This document shows, in pieces, positions 13,861 through 22,395 of a stretch of 38,413 nt of DNA. The position numbers and the translations under genes are program-made. The number at the start of each line of letters is the position of its first letter. Positions within the stretch are counted from its first letter, which is position 1. Source of the stretch: JAFGOY01 sp034430335 (lineage in GTDB: Bacteria > Chloroflexota > Anaerolineae > Aggregatilineales > UBA3940); contig DAOUES010000201.1 in NCBI GenBank assembly GCA_034430335.1, positions 1 through 38,413 of the forward strand, given 5' to 3'. The notes beneath the pieces were generated by a model. That model was not told the DNA's origin. It worked only from the letters and a program-made list of their open reading frames with translations, and ran no database searches.

Positions 13861-16790
13861 TCGACCGGGTACCCAACATGAAACAGTTCCCCATCCCACA
13901 AATTCCCGAAGATTTTGCCCATGCGCTGCACGAGTCGCTCTCCGATGTGCGCTTCGACTGGGTTACACGTCTGCTTTACAGCACAGATGCCAGTCTTTAC
14001 CAGATGTTCCCGGTGGGCGCTGCCGTCCCGCGTGATGTTGACGAAATCGCCGCAGCGGTCGAGATCGCGGCGGCATACGGCGTGCCGGTTCTCCCGCGCG
14101 GCGGGGGAAGCAGCCTGGCAGGGCAGGCGGTCAACCATGCGCTGGTGCTCGACCTGTCACGGCATCTCGACCGGATCGTCGAGATCGACCCGGAGGCGCG
14201 AACGGCGACGGTTCAACCCGGCATCACGCTGGGGCGATTGAATCGAGAACTGCACGCCTACGGGCTGGCCTTCGGCCCCGACCCGGCCAGCTCCGACCGG
14301 GCGACGGTTGGCGGGGTGCTGGCGAACAACGCGACTGGTGCGCATTCGATTGTTTACGGCATGGCTGCCGATCATGTGTTAAGCACCGAGGTGATTCTCT
14401 CCGATGGGAGCTGCACTCGTTTCGAAGCGCTGAACGGCGGCGGGTGGGAGACTCGCGGCCAGCGGGCGGGGCTTGAGGTGGCGATCTACCGCACCCTGTC
14501 CGATGTTCTCAAGCGGTACGCCGAACCAATCGCCACGCGCTACCCTCGTATCTTCCGGCACGTGGCGGGCTATAACCTCAACCGGCTGGCGACTGCCCAA
14601 ACGCCGAACCTGGCGGAGCTTATCGTCGGCTCGGAGGGGACGCTGGGGATTATCAGCGAAGCGACGCTGAACCTCGTCCCGGTGCCTGCAAAAAAGTGGC
14701 TGGTGCTGGTGCATTACGCCGAACTCGGCGCGGCGCTCGCCGCCGTCCCCGCGATCCTGGAGAGTGATCCGTATGCCGTCGAGATGGTCGACAGGATGCT
14801 GCTCGACCTGACGCGGGACGGGCTGGAATACCGGCACCTGTTGAACTTCATCGAGGGCGACCCGGAAGCCGTGCTGATGGTCGAGTATGCCGGGGATGAC
14901 GAGCGGCTGCTGGCGGATCGGGTGGAGGCGCTGCGAGGCATCTTAACGCGGGACGCACACCGGGGATCGGTGGTGGTGGTCAAGAAGCCCGCCGATCAAA
15001 ACGTGGTGTGGGCCGCCCGGAAAGTCGGGCTGGGCATCCTGATGAGCAATCGGGGCGATGCCAAGCCAATACCGGCGATAGAGGACGCGGCGGTGCCGGT
15101 CGAACACCTGGCGGCGTATGTTCAGGATATCGGCGATTATGCGCAGGAGGTCGGGGTAGGGCGGATGGCGGTCTATGCGCACGCCAGCGCCGGGTGTATG
15201 CATATCCGACCGGTGGTGAATCTCAAAACCGAGGAGGGGATCAGGCAGATGCGCCAGATCGCCGGACGGTCGGCGGAACTGGTGCTTCGATACGGCGGCA
15301 CGACCAGCGGCGAGCATGGCGAGGGGATCGCCAGAGGGGAATTCAGCGAATTGTTGTTCGGGCCGGAATTGATCCGGGCGTTTCGTGAGGTGAAACGCGC
15401 CTTCGACCCCGAAAACCTGATGAACCCCGGCAAGATGTTCAACGCGCCACCGATGGACGATCAATCGCTGCTGCGCTATGGCAGTGACTACGAGACGCCT
15501 TACGAACTCTCCGATACAGTATTCAGCTTCGAGGCGGACGGCGGGTTCGCGGGGGCGGTCGAGATGTGCAACGGGGCGGCGGTCTGCCGACAGCTTGAGG
15601 GCGGCGTGATGTGCCCGTCGTTCCAGGCGACCCGCGACGAGACGCACAGCACGCGCGGGCGGGCCAATATGCTGCGGGCGGCGATGATGGGGCTGCTGGG
15701 GCCGGACGGAATGACCTCGCAGGAATTATACGACGTGCTCGACCTGTGCCTCTCGTGCCATGCCTGCAAAAGCGAATGCCCGTCGGCAGTGGATATGGCC
15801 CGGCTCAAGGCGGAGTTCCTGTTCAACTACCAGCAGGAACACGGCGTGCCGATCCGGTCGTGGCTGTTTGGGAATATCGCACAGTTGAACAGGATCGCAC
15901 AGCCGTTTGCATCGACGGTCAACCGGATATTCGGCGGGCCGGGTAAACCGGCGCTGGCTGCGCTGGGCATCCACCCGGAGCGGGAATTCCCCCGCTACGC
16001 ACCGAAATCGTTCTCAAGGCAGTTCCGGGAGGATCGCGGCGAACAGCCCGGCGAGATCATGGGGCAGCCGGTGGTTCTATTCCACGATACGTTCATGGAA
16101 CACAACGATCCGCAGATCGGGCAGGCAGCGGTGCGGGTGCTGGAGGCGGCGGGCTATGCCCCGGTGCTGCTCAAAGAGAAGAAATGCTGCGGACGCCCGG
16201 CGGTATCGAAAGGACTTTTGAAGAAGGCGGCCCGGCTGGGAAGGCACAATGTGGCTTTGCTCACCCCCTATGCACGGGCGGGCATTCCGATTGTGGGCTG
16301 CGAGCCAAGCTGCATGGCGATGCTGGCCGACGAATACCGCGATCTCGTTCCCGGCGAAGAGTCGCGCCTTGTCGCCGAATCGGTGATGATGATCGATGCA
16401 TTCCTGTTCAGGGAACTGAACGCGGGGCGGATCAAGCTGGCGTTCGACGGTAGGCCGCGCCGGGTGCTGTTTCACGGCCACTGCCAGCAGAAGGCGATTT
16501 TCGGCATTGAGGAGACGGTCGGGCTGCTGCGGCTGATCCCCAACTGCACGGTCGAGGTAATCGAGTCGGGGTGCTGCGGGATGGCCGGGTCATTTGGATA
16601 CGAGAAGGAACATTATGATCTCTCGATCCAACTGGCCGAGATGTCGCTGGCCCCGGCGATTCGGGCCGCCGACCCGGAGGTGATCGTCTGTGCGACGGGG
16701 ACATCGTGCCGGGAGCAGATATTCCATACGACCGGGCACCGGGCGCTGCACCCTATCGAGGTGCTGGCCGGGGCGCTGGTTTCCTGTTAG
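13857..16790 (+). CDS. FAD-binding and Fe-S oxidoreductase (GlcD-GlpC fusion; 2-hydroxyacid/D-lactate dehydrogenase type)
   Basis: 977 residues if the GTG at 13857 is used (GTGA overlap with the upstream stop); an ATG at 13878 is the alternative, and neither has a clear Shine-Dalgarno. The N-terminal half is FAD_binding_4: LPRGGGSSLAGQAV, VGGVLANNATGAHS and VGSEGTLGIISEATL. Then comes FAD-oxidase_C with HIRPVVNL and GGTTSGEHGEG. Next is a cysteine-bearing CNGAAVCR...MCPS segment with the STRGRAN motif, a 4Fe-4S motif CLSCHACKSECP (Cys631, 634, 637, 641), and two CCG domains (CCG at 777-779 and 906-908). Such fusions oxidise D-lactate or other D-2-hydroxyacids and pass electrons on at the membrane. 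Exact substrate unknown. Confidence 0.9.
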   Translation: MIDRVPNMKQFPIPQIPEDFAHALHESLSDVRFDWVTRLLYSTDASLYQMFPVGAAVPRDVDEIAAAVEIAAAYGVPVLPRGGGSSLAGQAVNHALVLDLSRHLDRIVEIDPEARTATVQPGITLGRLNRELHAYGLAFGPDPASSDRATVGGVLANNATGAHSIVYGMAADHVLSTEVILSDGSCTRFEALNGGGWETRGQRAGLEVAIYRTLSDVLKRYAEPIATRYPRIFRHVAGYNLNRLATAQTPNLAELIVGSEGTLGIISEATLNLVPVPAKKWLVLVHYAELGAALAAVPAILESDPYAVEMVDRMLLDLTRDGLEYRHLLNFIEGDPEAVLMVEYAGDDERLLADRVEALRGILTRDAHRGSVVVVKKPADQNVVWAARKVGLGILMSNRGDAKPIPAIEDAAVPVEHLAAYVQDIGDYAQEVGVGRMAVYAHASAGCMHIRPVVNLKTEEGIRQMRQIAGRSAELVLRYGGTTSGEHGEGIARGEFSELLFGPELIRAFREVKRAFDPENLMNPGKMFNAPPMDDQSLLRYGSDYETPYELSDTVFSFEADGGFAGAVEMCNGAAVCRQLEGGVMCPSFQATRDETHSTRGRANMLRAAMMGLLGPDGMTSQELYDVLDLCLSCHACKSECPSAVDMARLKAEFLFNYQQEHGVPIRSWLFGNIAQLNRIAQPFASTVNRIFGGPGKPALAALGIHPEREFPRYAPKSFSRQFREDRGEQPGEIMGQPVVLFHDTFMEHNDPQIGQAAVRVLEAAGYAPVLLKEKKCCGRPAVSKGLLKKAARLGRHNVALLTPYARAGIPIVGCEPSCMAMLADEYRDLVPGEESRLVAESVMMIDAFLFRELNAGRIKLAFDGRPRRVLFHGHCQQKAIFGIEETVGLLRLIPNCTVEVIESGCCGMAGSFGYEKEHYDLSIQLAEMSLAPAIRAADPEVIVCATGTSCREQIFHTTGHRALHPIEVLAGALVSC

Positions 16791-16945
16791 CCGGTCACAC
16801 CCCCTGCTACTCGCTCTTGAGAGAAGCTGTCCCCTAGATAAATGAAGGTCGGGTAAGCTTGGGGAATACGAAGCACACACCTTTCTGCATCTGCAAAGAA
16901 ATCCATGTACAATCAAGATGTGTAAGGTTATGGGAGGTTTCAAAC

Positions 16946-17125
16946 ATGTCTGACCTGGTTATCCGCAGTAATCTGGCCGATCAAATTCGCCAGATTGCCA
17001 GACGACATGATCAGCCAGTGGAGGATTTCCTCAAATCACTCCTGGATGGTGTCCGTATGCCACAGCCCCCGCTGTTCCACTGGCTGCGTTGGCGGAGGCC
17101 GCCGGGGGAGTCCGGCCAGGTGTGA
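16946..17125 (+). CDS. Small antitoxin-like protein without a visible toxin
   Basis: 59 residues from an ATG with a strong GGGAGG eight bases upstream; a longer frame to 16859 lacks such support. The first 35 residues (SDLVIRSNLADQIRQIARRH then VEDFLKSLL) look like the short helix-turn segment of ribbon-helix-helix or similar antitoxins. The C-terminus is Pro/Arg/Trp-rich. TACAAT at 16908-16913 is a possible -10 with a poor -35. A toxin gene would be expected to start at once downstream, but only a 20-codon stub is found (GTG at 17122) before the DNA turns A+T-rich. Assignment as antitoxin is tentative. Confidence 0.55.
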   Translation: MSDLVIRSNLADQIRQIARRHDQPVEDFLKSLLDGVRMPQPPLFHWLRWRRPPGESGQV

Positions 17126-17184
17126 TTGATATTACGGAACGCTCTTGGCGGGATGTTATCACTACCCTCTCGCGATCAAAGTAA
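17122..17184 (+). pseudogene. 20-codon stub, possibly the start of a disrupted downstream gene
   Basis: A GTG at 17122 overlaps the TGA of the antitoxin-like gene and opens a frame reading IDITERSWRDVITTLSRSK before a stop at 17182. The overlap looks like a coupled second gene of a toxin-antitoxin pair, cut short where base composition shifts. It is too short to assign. Confidence 0.25.
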
Positions 17185-17375
17185 TAGATCAAACAAACAT
17201 ATACTGCTCAATTATTCGGGTAGATGACCAAATGTTAATTACCAAATATCTAATGCACCTAACCGGTTCGAATTCAGAAACATTGAAGATTGAAGGCGAA
17301 GATTCATCAATGTTCAGGCTATACAAAGAGGAATTCGATAAAATGTGGGGCCGTGCAGCTAATTGGCCGAAATAA
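17145..17375 (+). pseudogene. C-terminal fragment of a regulator- or PLD-like protein
   Basis: The frame codes for up to 76 residues and has no convincing start: the first codon is TTG and there is no Shine-Dalgarno. The content IRVDDQMLITKYL followed by a FRLYKEEFDKMW ending looks like the C-terminal tail of DUF5919-like or PLD-like domains found at the end of some DNA-binding regulators (a DD-M-x-N/T strand and a terminal FxxYxxEFExxW). The N-terminal part of such a protein is absent. It lies at the left edge of the A+T-rich insert, so it is probably a remnant left by rearrangement. Family resemblance is from memory only. Confidence 0.4.
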
Positions 17376-17440
17376 TCTTATCAGGTTACTATCGAACCCG
17401 TTGGCAATCGTTAGGAGATTAACGGTTAGGAAAGCCTTTA

Positions 17441-18889
17441 ATGAGTCAAGCGCAAGACGAGATAAAGTTCGGAACTGACGGCATTCGACAGACTGCCGGA
17501 GATTGGCCTCTTAGTGTTCAGGGACTCCACCGGATAGGCCTGGGGATCGGAAGATACCTGTCCGAGAAAACAAATCGACCGAGCGTGGTAATCGGTCGAG
17601 ATACCCGTATTTCGGGGGATTATATACTGTCCGCCCTATGCTCTGGCCTTCTTTCCTACAAAATCGACGTAGTAGACGTAGGGATAATCACGACAGCCGG
17701 AATTGCTTATTTAACAAAACATTATCAACAAGATATTGGTATTGTAATTTCCGCTTCACACAATCCCTGGACCGAAAACGGGATAAAATTAGTTGGCCCC
17801 GATGGTTTTAAGCTTTCTGACGAAATCGAGCAAGTACTTGAAGATGCAATCAACTCAAGAAAGTTGGATAGTAAACCTAATGGCTTTGGTCGTGTTACTA
17901 CAAAACCAGAATGGATTGATGTCTATATCGAACATCTAGTGGCACCCTTCGAACAGTATCCGTTTGAAAAGCTACGAGTGGTACTCGATTGTTCAAATGG
18001 CGCTGCAAGCTGGATTGCCCCGCGTTGTTTCGCCAAACTGGGTAGTGACATTACAGTTTTGCATAACAGCCCTGATGGGACAAATATTAACCGGAACAGT
18101 GGCTCCGAAATAGTGCGAGAACGTCGTGGTGACCTGATACCAATGGTATTGAAAAAGGGCGCTCATTTCGGAGTTGCGTTCGACGGGGATGCCGATCGCG
18201 CCGTGTTTGTTGACGAAACAGGGGGCTTAATAGATGGAGATCATATCCTTTATATCTTTGCGAGACACCTTCACGAAATAAACAGGTTGCCAGGCCAGAC
18301 TGTTGTAACTACTAAAATGGCAAATTCTGGCCTTGATATCGCACTTGCTCAGTCGGGGATTAAAGTAATTAGAACCAATGTCGGGGACAAATATGTCACT
18401 CGCGAACTATATGACAGCGGTTACAGCTTAGGTGGTGAGCAATCGGGACACATCATCCTTTTCGATAAAGAACACACTACAGGTGATGGCATTTTTACTG
18501 CACTATCCCTGTCACAAATTCTATTGGAGGGGGGAAACCGATCGCTCAAAGATATGGCAGCCGATTTGGTTAAACTTCCCCAAGTCATCGCATCAGCCTA
18601 CGTTTCAAAAAAGCCGCGGGTTGAAGATATCGACGATTTCATTGCAGAGCAAAACCGCATCATAGCCTGTCTTGGTGAAAATGGGACGTTGAATATCCGT
18701 TATTCGGGCACAGAGCCATTATTCAGAGTGATGATACAAGGGGCTAATGGACATTCTTTTGATGGAATTACAGGGGACGCAGTAAAGCTCTGCCGCATCT
18801 TACAGGAAAACACCGGTGATACAAAGGGGCATATCGAAGTCAAAAACTGTGCCACAGGGGCACCGGTAGATGTATCTCAGTACGAATAA
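17441..18889 (+). CDS. glmM: Phosphoglucosamine mutase-like phosphohexomutase
   Basis: 482 residues, longer than typical GlmM (about 445) because of a C-terminal tail of roughly 30 residues ending in VDVSQYE. The protein begins KFGTDGIR; the active-site phosphoserine is Ser106 in ISASHNPW, the Mg-binding loop is FDGDADR, the sugar loop is GGEQSGH (as in GlmM), and the phosphate loop is RYSGTEPLFRVM. GlmM converts glucosamine 6-phosphate to glucosamine 1-phosphate for UDP-GlcNAc and peptidoglycan. AGGAAAG precedes the ATG. The gene is A+T-rich compared with the chromosome around it. A second phosphohexomutase follows after 31 bases, so the pair is an operon. Confidence 0.85.
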   Translation: MSQAQDEIKFGTDGIRQTAGDWPLSVQGLHRIGLGIGRYLSEKTNRPSVVIGRDTRISGDYILSALCSGLLSYKIDVVDVGIITTAGIAYLTKHYQQDIGIVISASHNPWTENGIKLVGPDGFKLSDEIEQVLEDAINSRKLDSKPNGFGRVTTKPEWIDVYIEHLVAPFEQYPFEKLRVVLDCSNGAASWIAPRCFAKLGSDITVLHNSPDGTNINRNSGSEIVRERRGDLIPMVLKKGAHFGVAFDGDADRAVFVDETGGLIDGDHILYIFARHLHEINRLPGQTVVTTKMANSGLDIALAQSGIKVIRTNVGDKYVTRELYDSGYSLGGEQSGHIILFDKEHTTGDGIFTALSLSQILLEGGNRSLKDMAADLVKLPQVIASAYVSKKPRVEDIDDFIAEQNRIIACLGENGTLNIRYSGTEPLFRVMIQGANGHSFDGITGDAVKLCRILQENTGDTKGHIEVKNCATGAPVDVSQYE

Positions 18890-18920
18890 TTCCATAAAAA
18901 TTACATTTTAGGGGAAAACA

Positions 18921-21500
18921 ATGCAAACAGAAAAGAACCATGAAAAAATCACGATTTCCGATATTAAGTCAGCCACCTGGATTTGGCCTCTTGATGTAAT
19001 CGATGCCTGGGTTAAAAACTTATCAGACAATCCAGCAAATATCGCGGTTGGTTTTTGCTCATTGAAGCGCTGGGTGACAGAACATGTCGAGGAAACGGCA
19101 ACTTTTGAGCGCGGATTGGCTATAAGCAATGTATTTCTCCAGGAAATTGAAAAATGGCTGTCAACAGATACTATTACTGACGCTAATCTCAGACTCATAT
19201 TTGGTATTCTGATGACAATGATCGGTGAGTTTGGGCCATATCGTTACGAAACAAAAAAGGATCCCACCGGAGTGATATGGGAGACTATCCTCAGCCCGTT
19301 GGAAGAGATTCGAATCAGAGCAGTAAGTACTGCAAAAGAACTGTTCAAACGTCCTGAATTCGATCTGATCCGCGAGAGTATCGAGGCCGAAGTATTTCCG
19401 TTATTGGATAGAGCAATTGAGTTTTACGGTGACGAGCACGATCGATATATGCCTTTTCGCATTATCCATATTGGCAACATTGCGGAAAGACTGCTTGATC
19501 TGTCATTTTGGATTGGGGAAGAGGCTGGGATACATGCTACCGAAAGAAATCGTTTGATCAGCCTTCTCCAAAGTTTCTATGAATTAAAGTACCCACGATT
19601 TGGCACATCGGGGTTACGTGGTAGATGGAATGTTGATATTACAGAGAACCGTGTTCGGCACACTGCCCAGGCCATCTGTCAATACTTAGCTGGCATCGAC
19701 ATTCCTGACTATGTAGTGCCCGGTGCACAGGTACTCACCGGTAAGTGGATTGTCATCGGCCTTGATGGTCGGCGTAATTCTCCGAGAGTTGCTGAATGGC
19801 TCGCCGAGACTGCCCTGGCGAATGGCTTTCCCGTTTACATGGCGAGCCGCCCAACGCCAACACCTGCAATATCCTATTTCGCTACGCGACTGGTCGGAAT
19901 TGATAATGTCGCCGGAATTCTGAATTGTACTGCGAGCCATAATCCTTCCGACTGGCAGGGAATAAAATTTAACCCGGCAGAAGGGTATCCAGCCCCGACA
20001 CATTTGACTGATATCCTATCGGCCAGGGTAAACGAACTCCAGTTACTAGATGTAGATGTGCCTACTGCCAGCATTGATAAGGCGGAATCAGAGGAGAGAT
20101 TCAAGAGATACGATCCTATCACGAAGTATTGGGATTGGATTCGGGCAAATGGAAATGAGAACCAAAGAATATCTGTTGATTTTGACCGAATTCAGCGTTA
20201 TTTCAAGGACAAGTTGGTAGTAGTCGACGAAATGCATGGTGCGGGTAGAGGATACATGGGACATATCCTTGGTGAACTTGGTATTCCCCACAAGGTTATC
20301 CACGCCGAGCGTGACATTGATCTGGGTGATCTCGATTACGCAAATCCAGAATTACCATATATTAAGCCGTTGATGGTTACAGTAGAGCAAGAAGGGGCAA
20401 TACTAGGACTCGGTTTAGATACAGATGCAGATCGTTTCGGAGTTGTGGATGTCGGAGGTGTCTACTACCGTCCAAACCAGATACTGGCAATGCTTGCCCA
20501 CTATCTAGGTTATGAGCGCGAATTGGAAGGACGGATAGTTATTACTCAAACCGGCTTGCCCATGATCAATGAACTGGCCGGGAACTTCCCTAACATTGAC
20601 AAACCAAAGCCGAATGTGATACCGGCGTATGTCGATCATGTGTTTTATAAACGTCGGGTTGGCGAAAGACAAGATATGATCTTTGAAAACGTGTACGTTG
20701 TCCCTGTTGGCATTAAATATATTGTTGAAATCCCTCGAATGGATGATGAATATAGACTGGTCCCCGAAGAGAAGCTGGGGACATCCTGGATGGACAAGCT
20801 TTTACTTGGGGGTGAAGAGAGTTCGGGACTAACAACACGAGGTCATGTTCCTGACAAGGATGGTGTTTGGGCGAACTTATTGATTATGGACATGATTGCT
20901 TACTACGGGAAGCCCTTATCAGAAATATGGAAGTCTGTAACAAGTTTTAACAATGGCTGGGCATCTTATGGTGGGCGAGTTGATGTTGATGCAAGTGATC
21001 GTGCAAAAGAGCGGTTAATCAGTTACTTTCTTGACACGTTTAAGGGAGTCAAACCCGGGGAAAAATCTCTGGCAGGATGTCCCATCCTATACGTAGGCGG
21101 AGTGAGATACGATCTTGTAGAAATACACCTTGCTGATAAGGCGGGACAAATCCGTAATTTCCTGCGAATCCGAGCATCGGGGACAGAACCAATTAACCGT
21201 GTTTACACGGAGACGGTCGATCCTGTCTTATGGCAAGAACTACAGGAAGTGGTACTTACCAAGCTTGACGAGTATACCATCGAAGAGATAAAGGAAGCCT
21301 ATCGAATTGAACGAATTGCAGATATCCTCTCCACTACAGGCCCCGGTAACTGGGATCGCGTGTGGGAGACTGTAATAGAAAAAATTCAAAAAGAAGCCTG
21401 GGATGGTACAGAGTTAAAAGAGGCACTTGAATTTAAGCTTCCACATGCAGAGAACCGAAATCGAGAAGTCATCAAAGAGTGGTTGACACGCTTCGGTTAG
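18921..21500 (+). CDS. Large phosphohexomutase with unrecognised N- and C-terminal extensions
   Basis: 859 residues against about 450-580 for normal phosphoglucomutases and phosphomannomutases. The mutase core starts at FGTSGLRG (227-234). It has Ser339 in the catalytic TASHNP, Asp500/502/504 in the metal loop DTDADR, the sugar loop GGEESSG (630-636) and the phosphate loop ASGTEP (752-757), so it should be active. Residues 1 to about 220 form a mainly helical, charged domain without signal peptide that I do not recognise. The last 70 or so residues are also outside the core. AGGGG precedes the ATG. It is paired with glmM and followed by a strong terminator. Substrate could be glucose-, mannose- or N-acetylglucosamine-phosphate; the sequence does not decide it. 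Confidence 0.85.
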   Translation: MQTEKNHEKITISDIKSATWIWPLDVIDAWVKNLSDNPANIAVGFCSLKRWVTEHVEETATFERGLAISNVFLQEIEKWLSTDTITDANLRLIFGILMTMIGEFGPYRYETKKDPTGVIWETILSPLEEIRIRAVSTAKELFKRPEFDLIRESIEAEVFPLLDRAIEFYGDEHDRYMPFRIIHIGNIAERLLDLSFWIGEEAGIHATERNRLISLLQSFYELKYPRFGTSGLRGRWNVDITENRVRHTAQAICQYLAGIDIPDYVVPGAQVLTGKWIVIGLDGRRNSPRVAEWLAETALANGFPVYMASRPTPTPAISYFATRLVGIDNVAGILNCTASHNPSDWQGIKFNPAEGYPAPTHLTDILSARVNELQLLDVDVPTASIDKAESEERFKRYDPITKYWDWIRANGNENQRISVDFDRIQRYFKDKLVVVDEMHGAGRGYMGHILGELGIPHKVIHAERDIDLGDLDYANPELPYIKPLMVTVEQEGAILGLGLDTDADRFGVVDVGGVYYRPNQILAMLAHYLGYERELEGRIVITQTGLPMINELAGNFPNIDKPKPNVIPAYVDHVFYKRRVGERQDMIFENVYVVPVGIKYIVEIPRMDDEYRLVPEEKLGTSWMDKLLLGGEESSGLTTRGHVPDKDGVWANLLIMDMIAYYGKPLSEIWKSVTSFNNGWASYGGRVDVDASDRAKERLISYFLDTFKGVKPGEKSLAGCPILYVGGVRYDLVEIHLADKAGQIRNFLRIRASGTEPINRVYTETVDPVLWQELQEVVLTKLDEYTIEEIKEAYRIERIADILSTTGPGNWDRVWETVIEKIQKEAWDGTELKEALEFKLPHAENRNREVIKEWLTRFG

Positions 21501-21526
21501 TTTCAATGTGGAATGCTGGTGCATTT

Positions 21527-21568
21527 GATGAGCTTCTCGGCAAAAGGGAGAAGCTCATCTTCTGTTTA
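21527..21568 (+). terminator. Strong terminator of the two-mutase operon
   Basis: A perfect 12-bp stem, GATGAGCTTCTC (21527-21538) with GAGAAGCTCATC (21548-21559), followed by TTCTGTTTAA. It starts 26 bases after the stop codon. Confidence 0.85.
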
Positions 21569-21600
21569 ACTGAGGGATGTGCATAAATCTAGAGAGTGTT

Positions 21601-21675
21601 TCATAAATCAAGGTGAAGCCATTGGCGGATGCTGGCGACATAAACCATCGCTTCACCAGAGCGGACCGTATCAAA
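21601..21675 (-). pseudogene. Possible C-terminal remnant of a DDE transposase
   Basis: On the minus strand a 24-codon frame ends SGEAMVYVASIRQWLH... and stops at 21601. A hydrophobic AM-YVASIR-WL ending is a common close for IS5-type transposases. The sequence just outside (GAGAGTGTTTCATAA at about 21592) looks like an insertion-sequence terminus, and GGTGAAGC/GCTTCACC form an inverted repeat within. Upstream the frame is broken by stops. No full element remains. This is suggestive only. Confidence 0.3.
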
Positions 21676-21778
21676 TCAGCTTCAAGCGGCACCAGCGATT
21701 GTAAACACTGCGCTGTGCCCGTACGGACGAACTATCAGATCTATGGAGAGCATAGGGTTAATCCCTCGGCAAGGATGG

Positions 21779-22312
21779 CTACAGTTCGCCGAGGTGACGC
21801 GCCGCCCAGACCAGCCCGATCAGCGTTTTGCTATCGACGATCTGGTTAGTCAGCGCGAGTTGAAGCGCATCGTTGAAGGGCATGGGCGTAATCGTAATAT
21901 CTTCGTCGATATCGCCCTTGCGTACCGAGGGACGCAGGCCCTGGGCGAGATAGATGGTAATGTATTCCGTCGTGTACGAAGCGGCAACGTAAAAGCCGCC
22001 CAATTCGGTAAGCGTCTCTGGAAACTGGCCGATTTCCTCCTGGAGTTCGCGGCGGGCGCAGGCTTCGCGTTCTTCGCCCGGTTCCAGGCCCCCGGCGGGG
22101 AGTTCGAGGAGCCGCTTGCGTGCCCCGGATCGGTACTGCTCCACGAGATAAACACGGCCCTGCTCGTCGATGGGCACCATCGCCACCGCGCCACCGTGAT
22201 GGAGGATCTCGCGCTCGAACAGTTGGCCGCCCCGGTCGATTGTTTCGACATGGAGGTTGACAACACGCCCTTCATATATCGTTTCCTCGTGGACGACCTG
22301 TTCCTCAGTCAT
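21779..22312 (-). CDS. Nudix hydrolase, ADP-ribose pyrophosphatase type
   Basis: 177 residues from the ATG at 22312, which has AAAGGA nine bases upstream; the frame extends to 22363 without support. The Nudix box is complete: GGLEPGEEREACARRELQEEIG fits GX5EX7REUXEEXGU. The preceding VYLVEQYRSGARKRLLELPAG and following GFYVAASYTTEYITIYLA are typical of ADP-ribose pyrophosphatases (NudF), which split ADP-ribose to AMP and ribose 5-phosphate. An alternative is another NDP-sugar substrate. It is separated from the LysM gene upstream by a terminator, so it is probably transcribed on its own or by read-through. Confidence 0.9.
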   Translation of the reverse strand: MTEEQVVHEETIYEGRVVNLHVETIDRGGQLFEREILHHGGAVAMVPIDEQGRVYLVEQYRSGARKRLLELPAGGLEPGEEREACARRELQEEIGQFPETLTELGGFYVAASYTTEYITIYLAQGLRPSVRKGDIDEDITITPMPFNDALQLALTNQIVDSKTLIGLVWAARHLGEL

Positions 22313-22330
22313 CGGGATAAGTCCTTTCGG

Positions 22331-22368
22331 TAAAAGTAAAAGGCTATTGGCGGTTGTCGCCAATAGCC
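22331..22368 (-). terminator. Terminator of the LysM lipoprotein gene
   Basis: An 11-bp perfect stem, GGCTATTGGCG (22342-22352) with CGCCAATAGCC (22358-22368), loop of five. On the minus strand the tail is TTTTACTTTTA. It lies between the LysM gene and the Nudix gene. Confidence 0.85.
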
Positions 22369-22395
22369 CTGAAGATCAGATTTGGCAAATGCCGC

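Noticed and set aside
17441..18889. The first mutase considered as a plain phosphomannomutase
   Set aside because: The GGEQSGH sugar loop and RYSGTEPLFRVM ending favour GlmM, though substrate was not proven.
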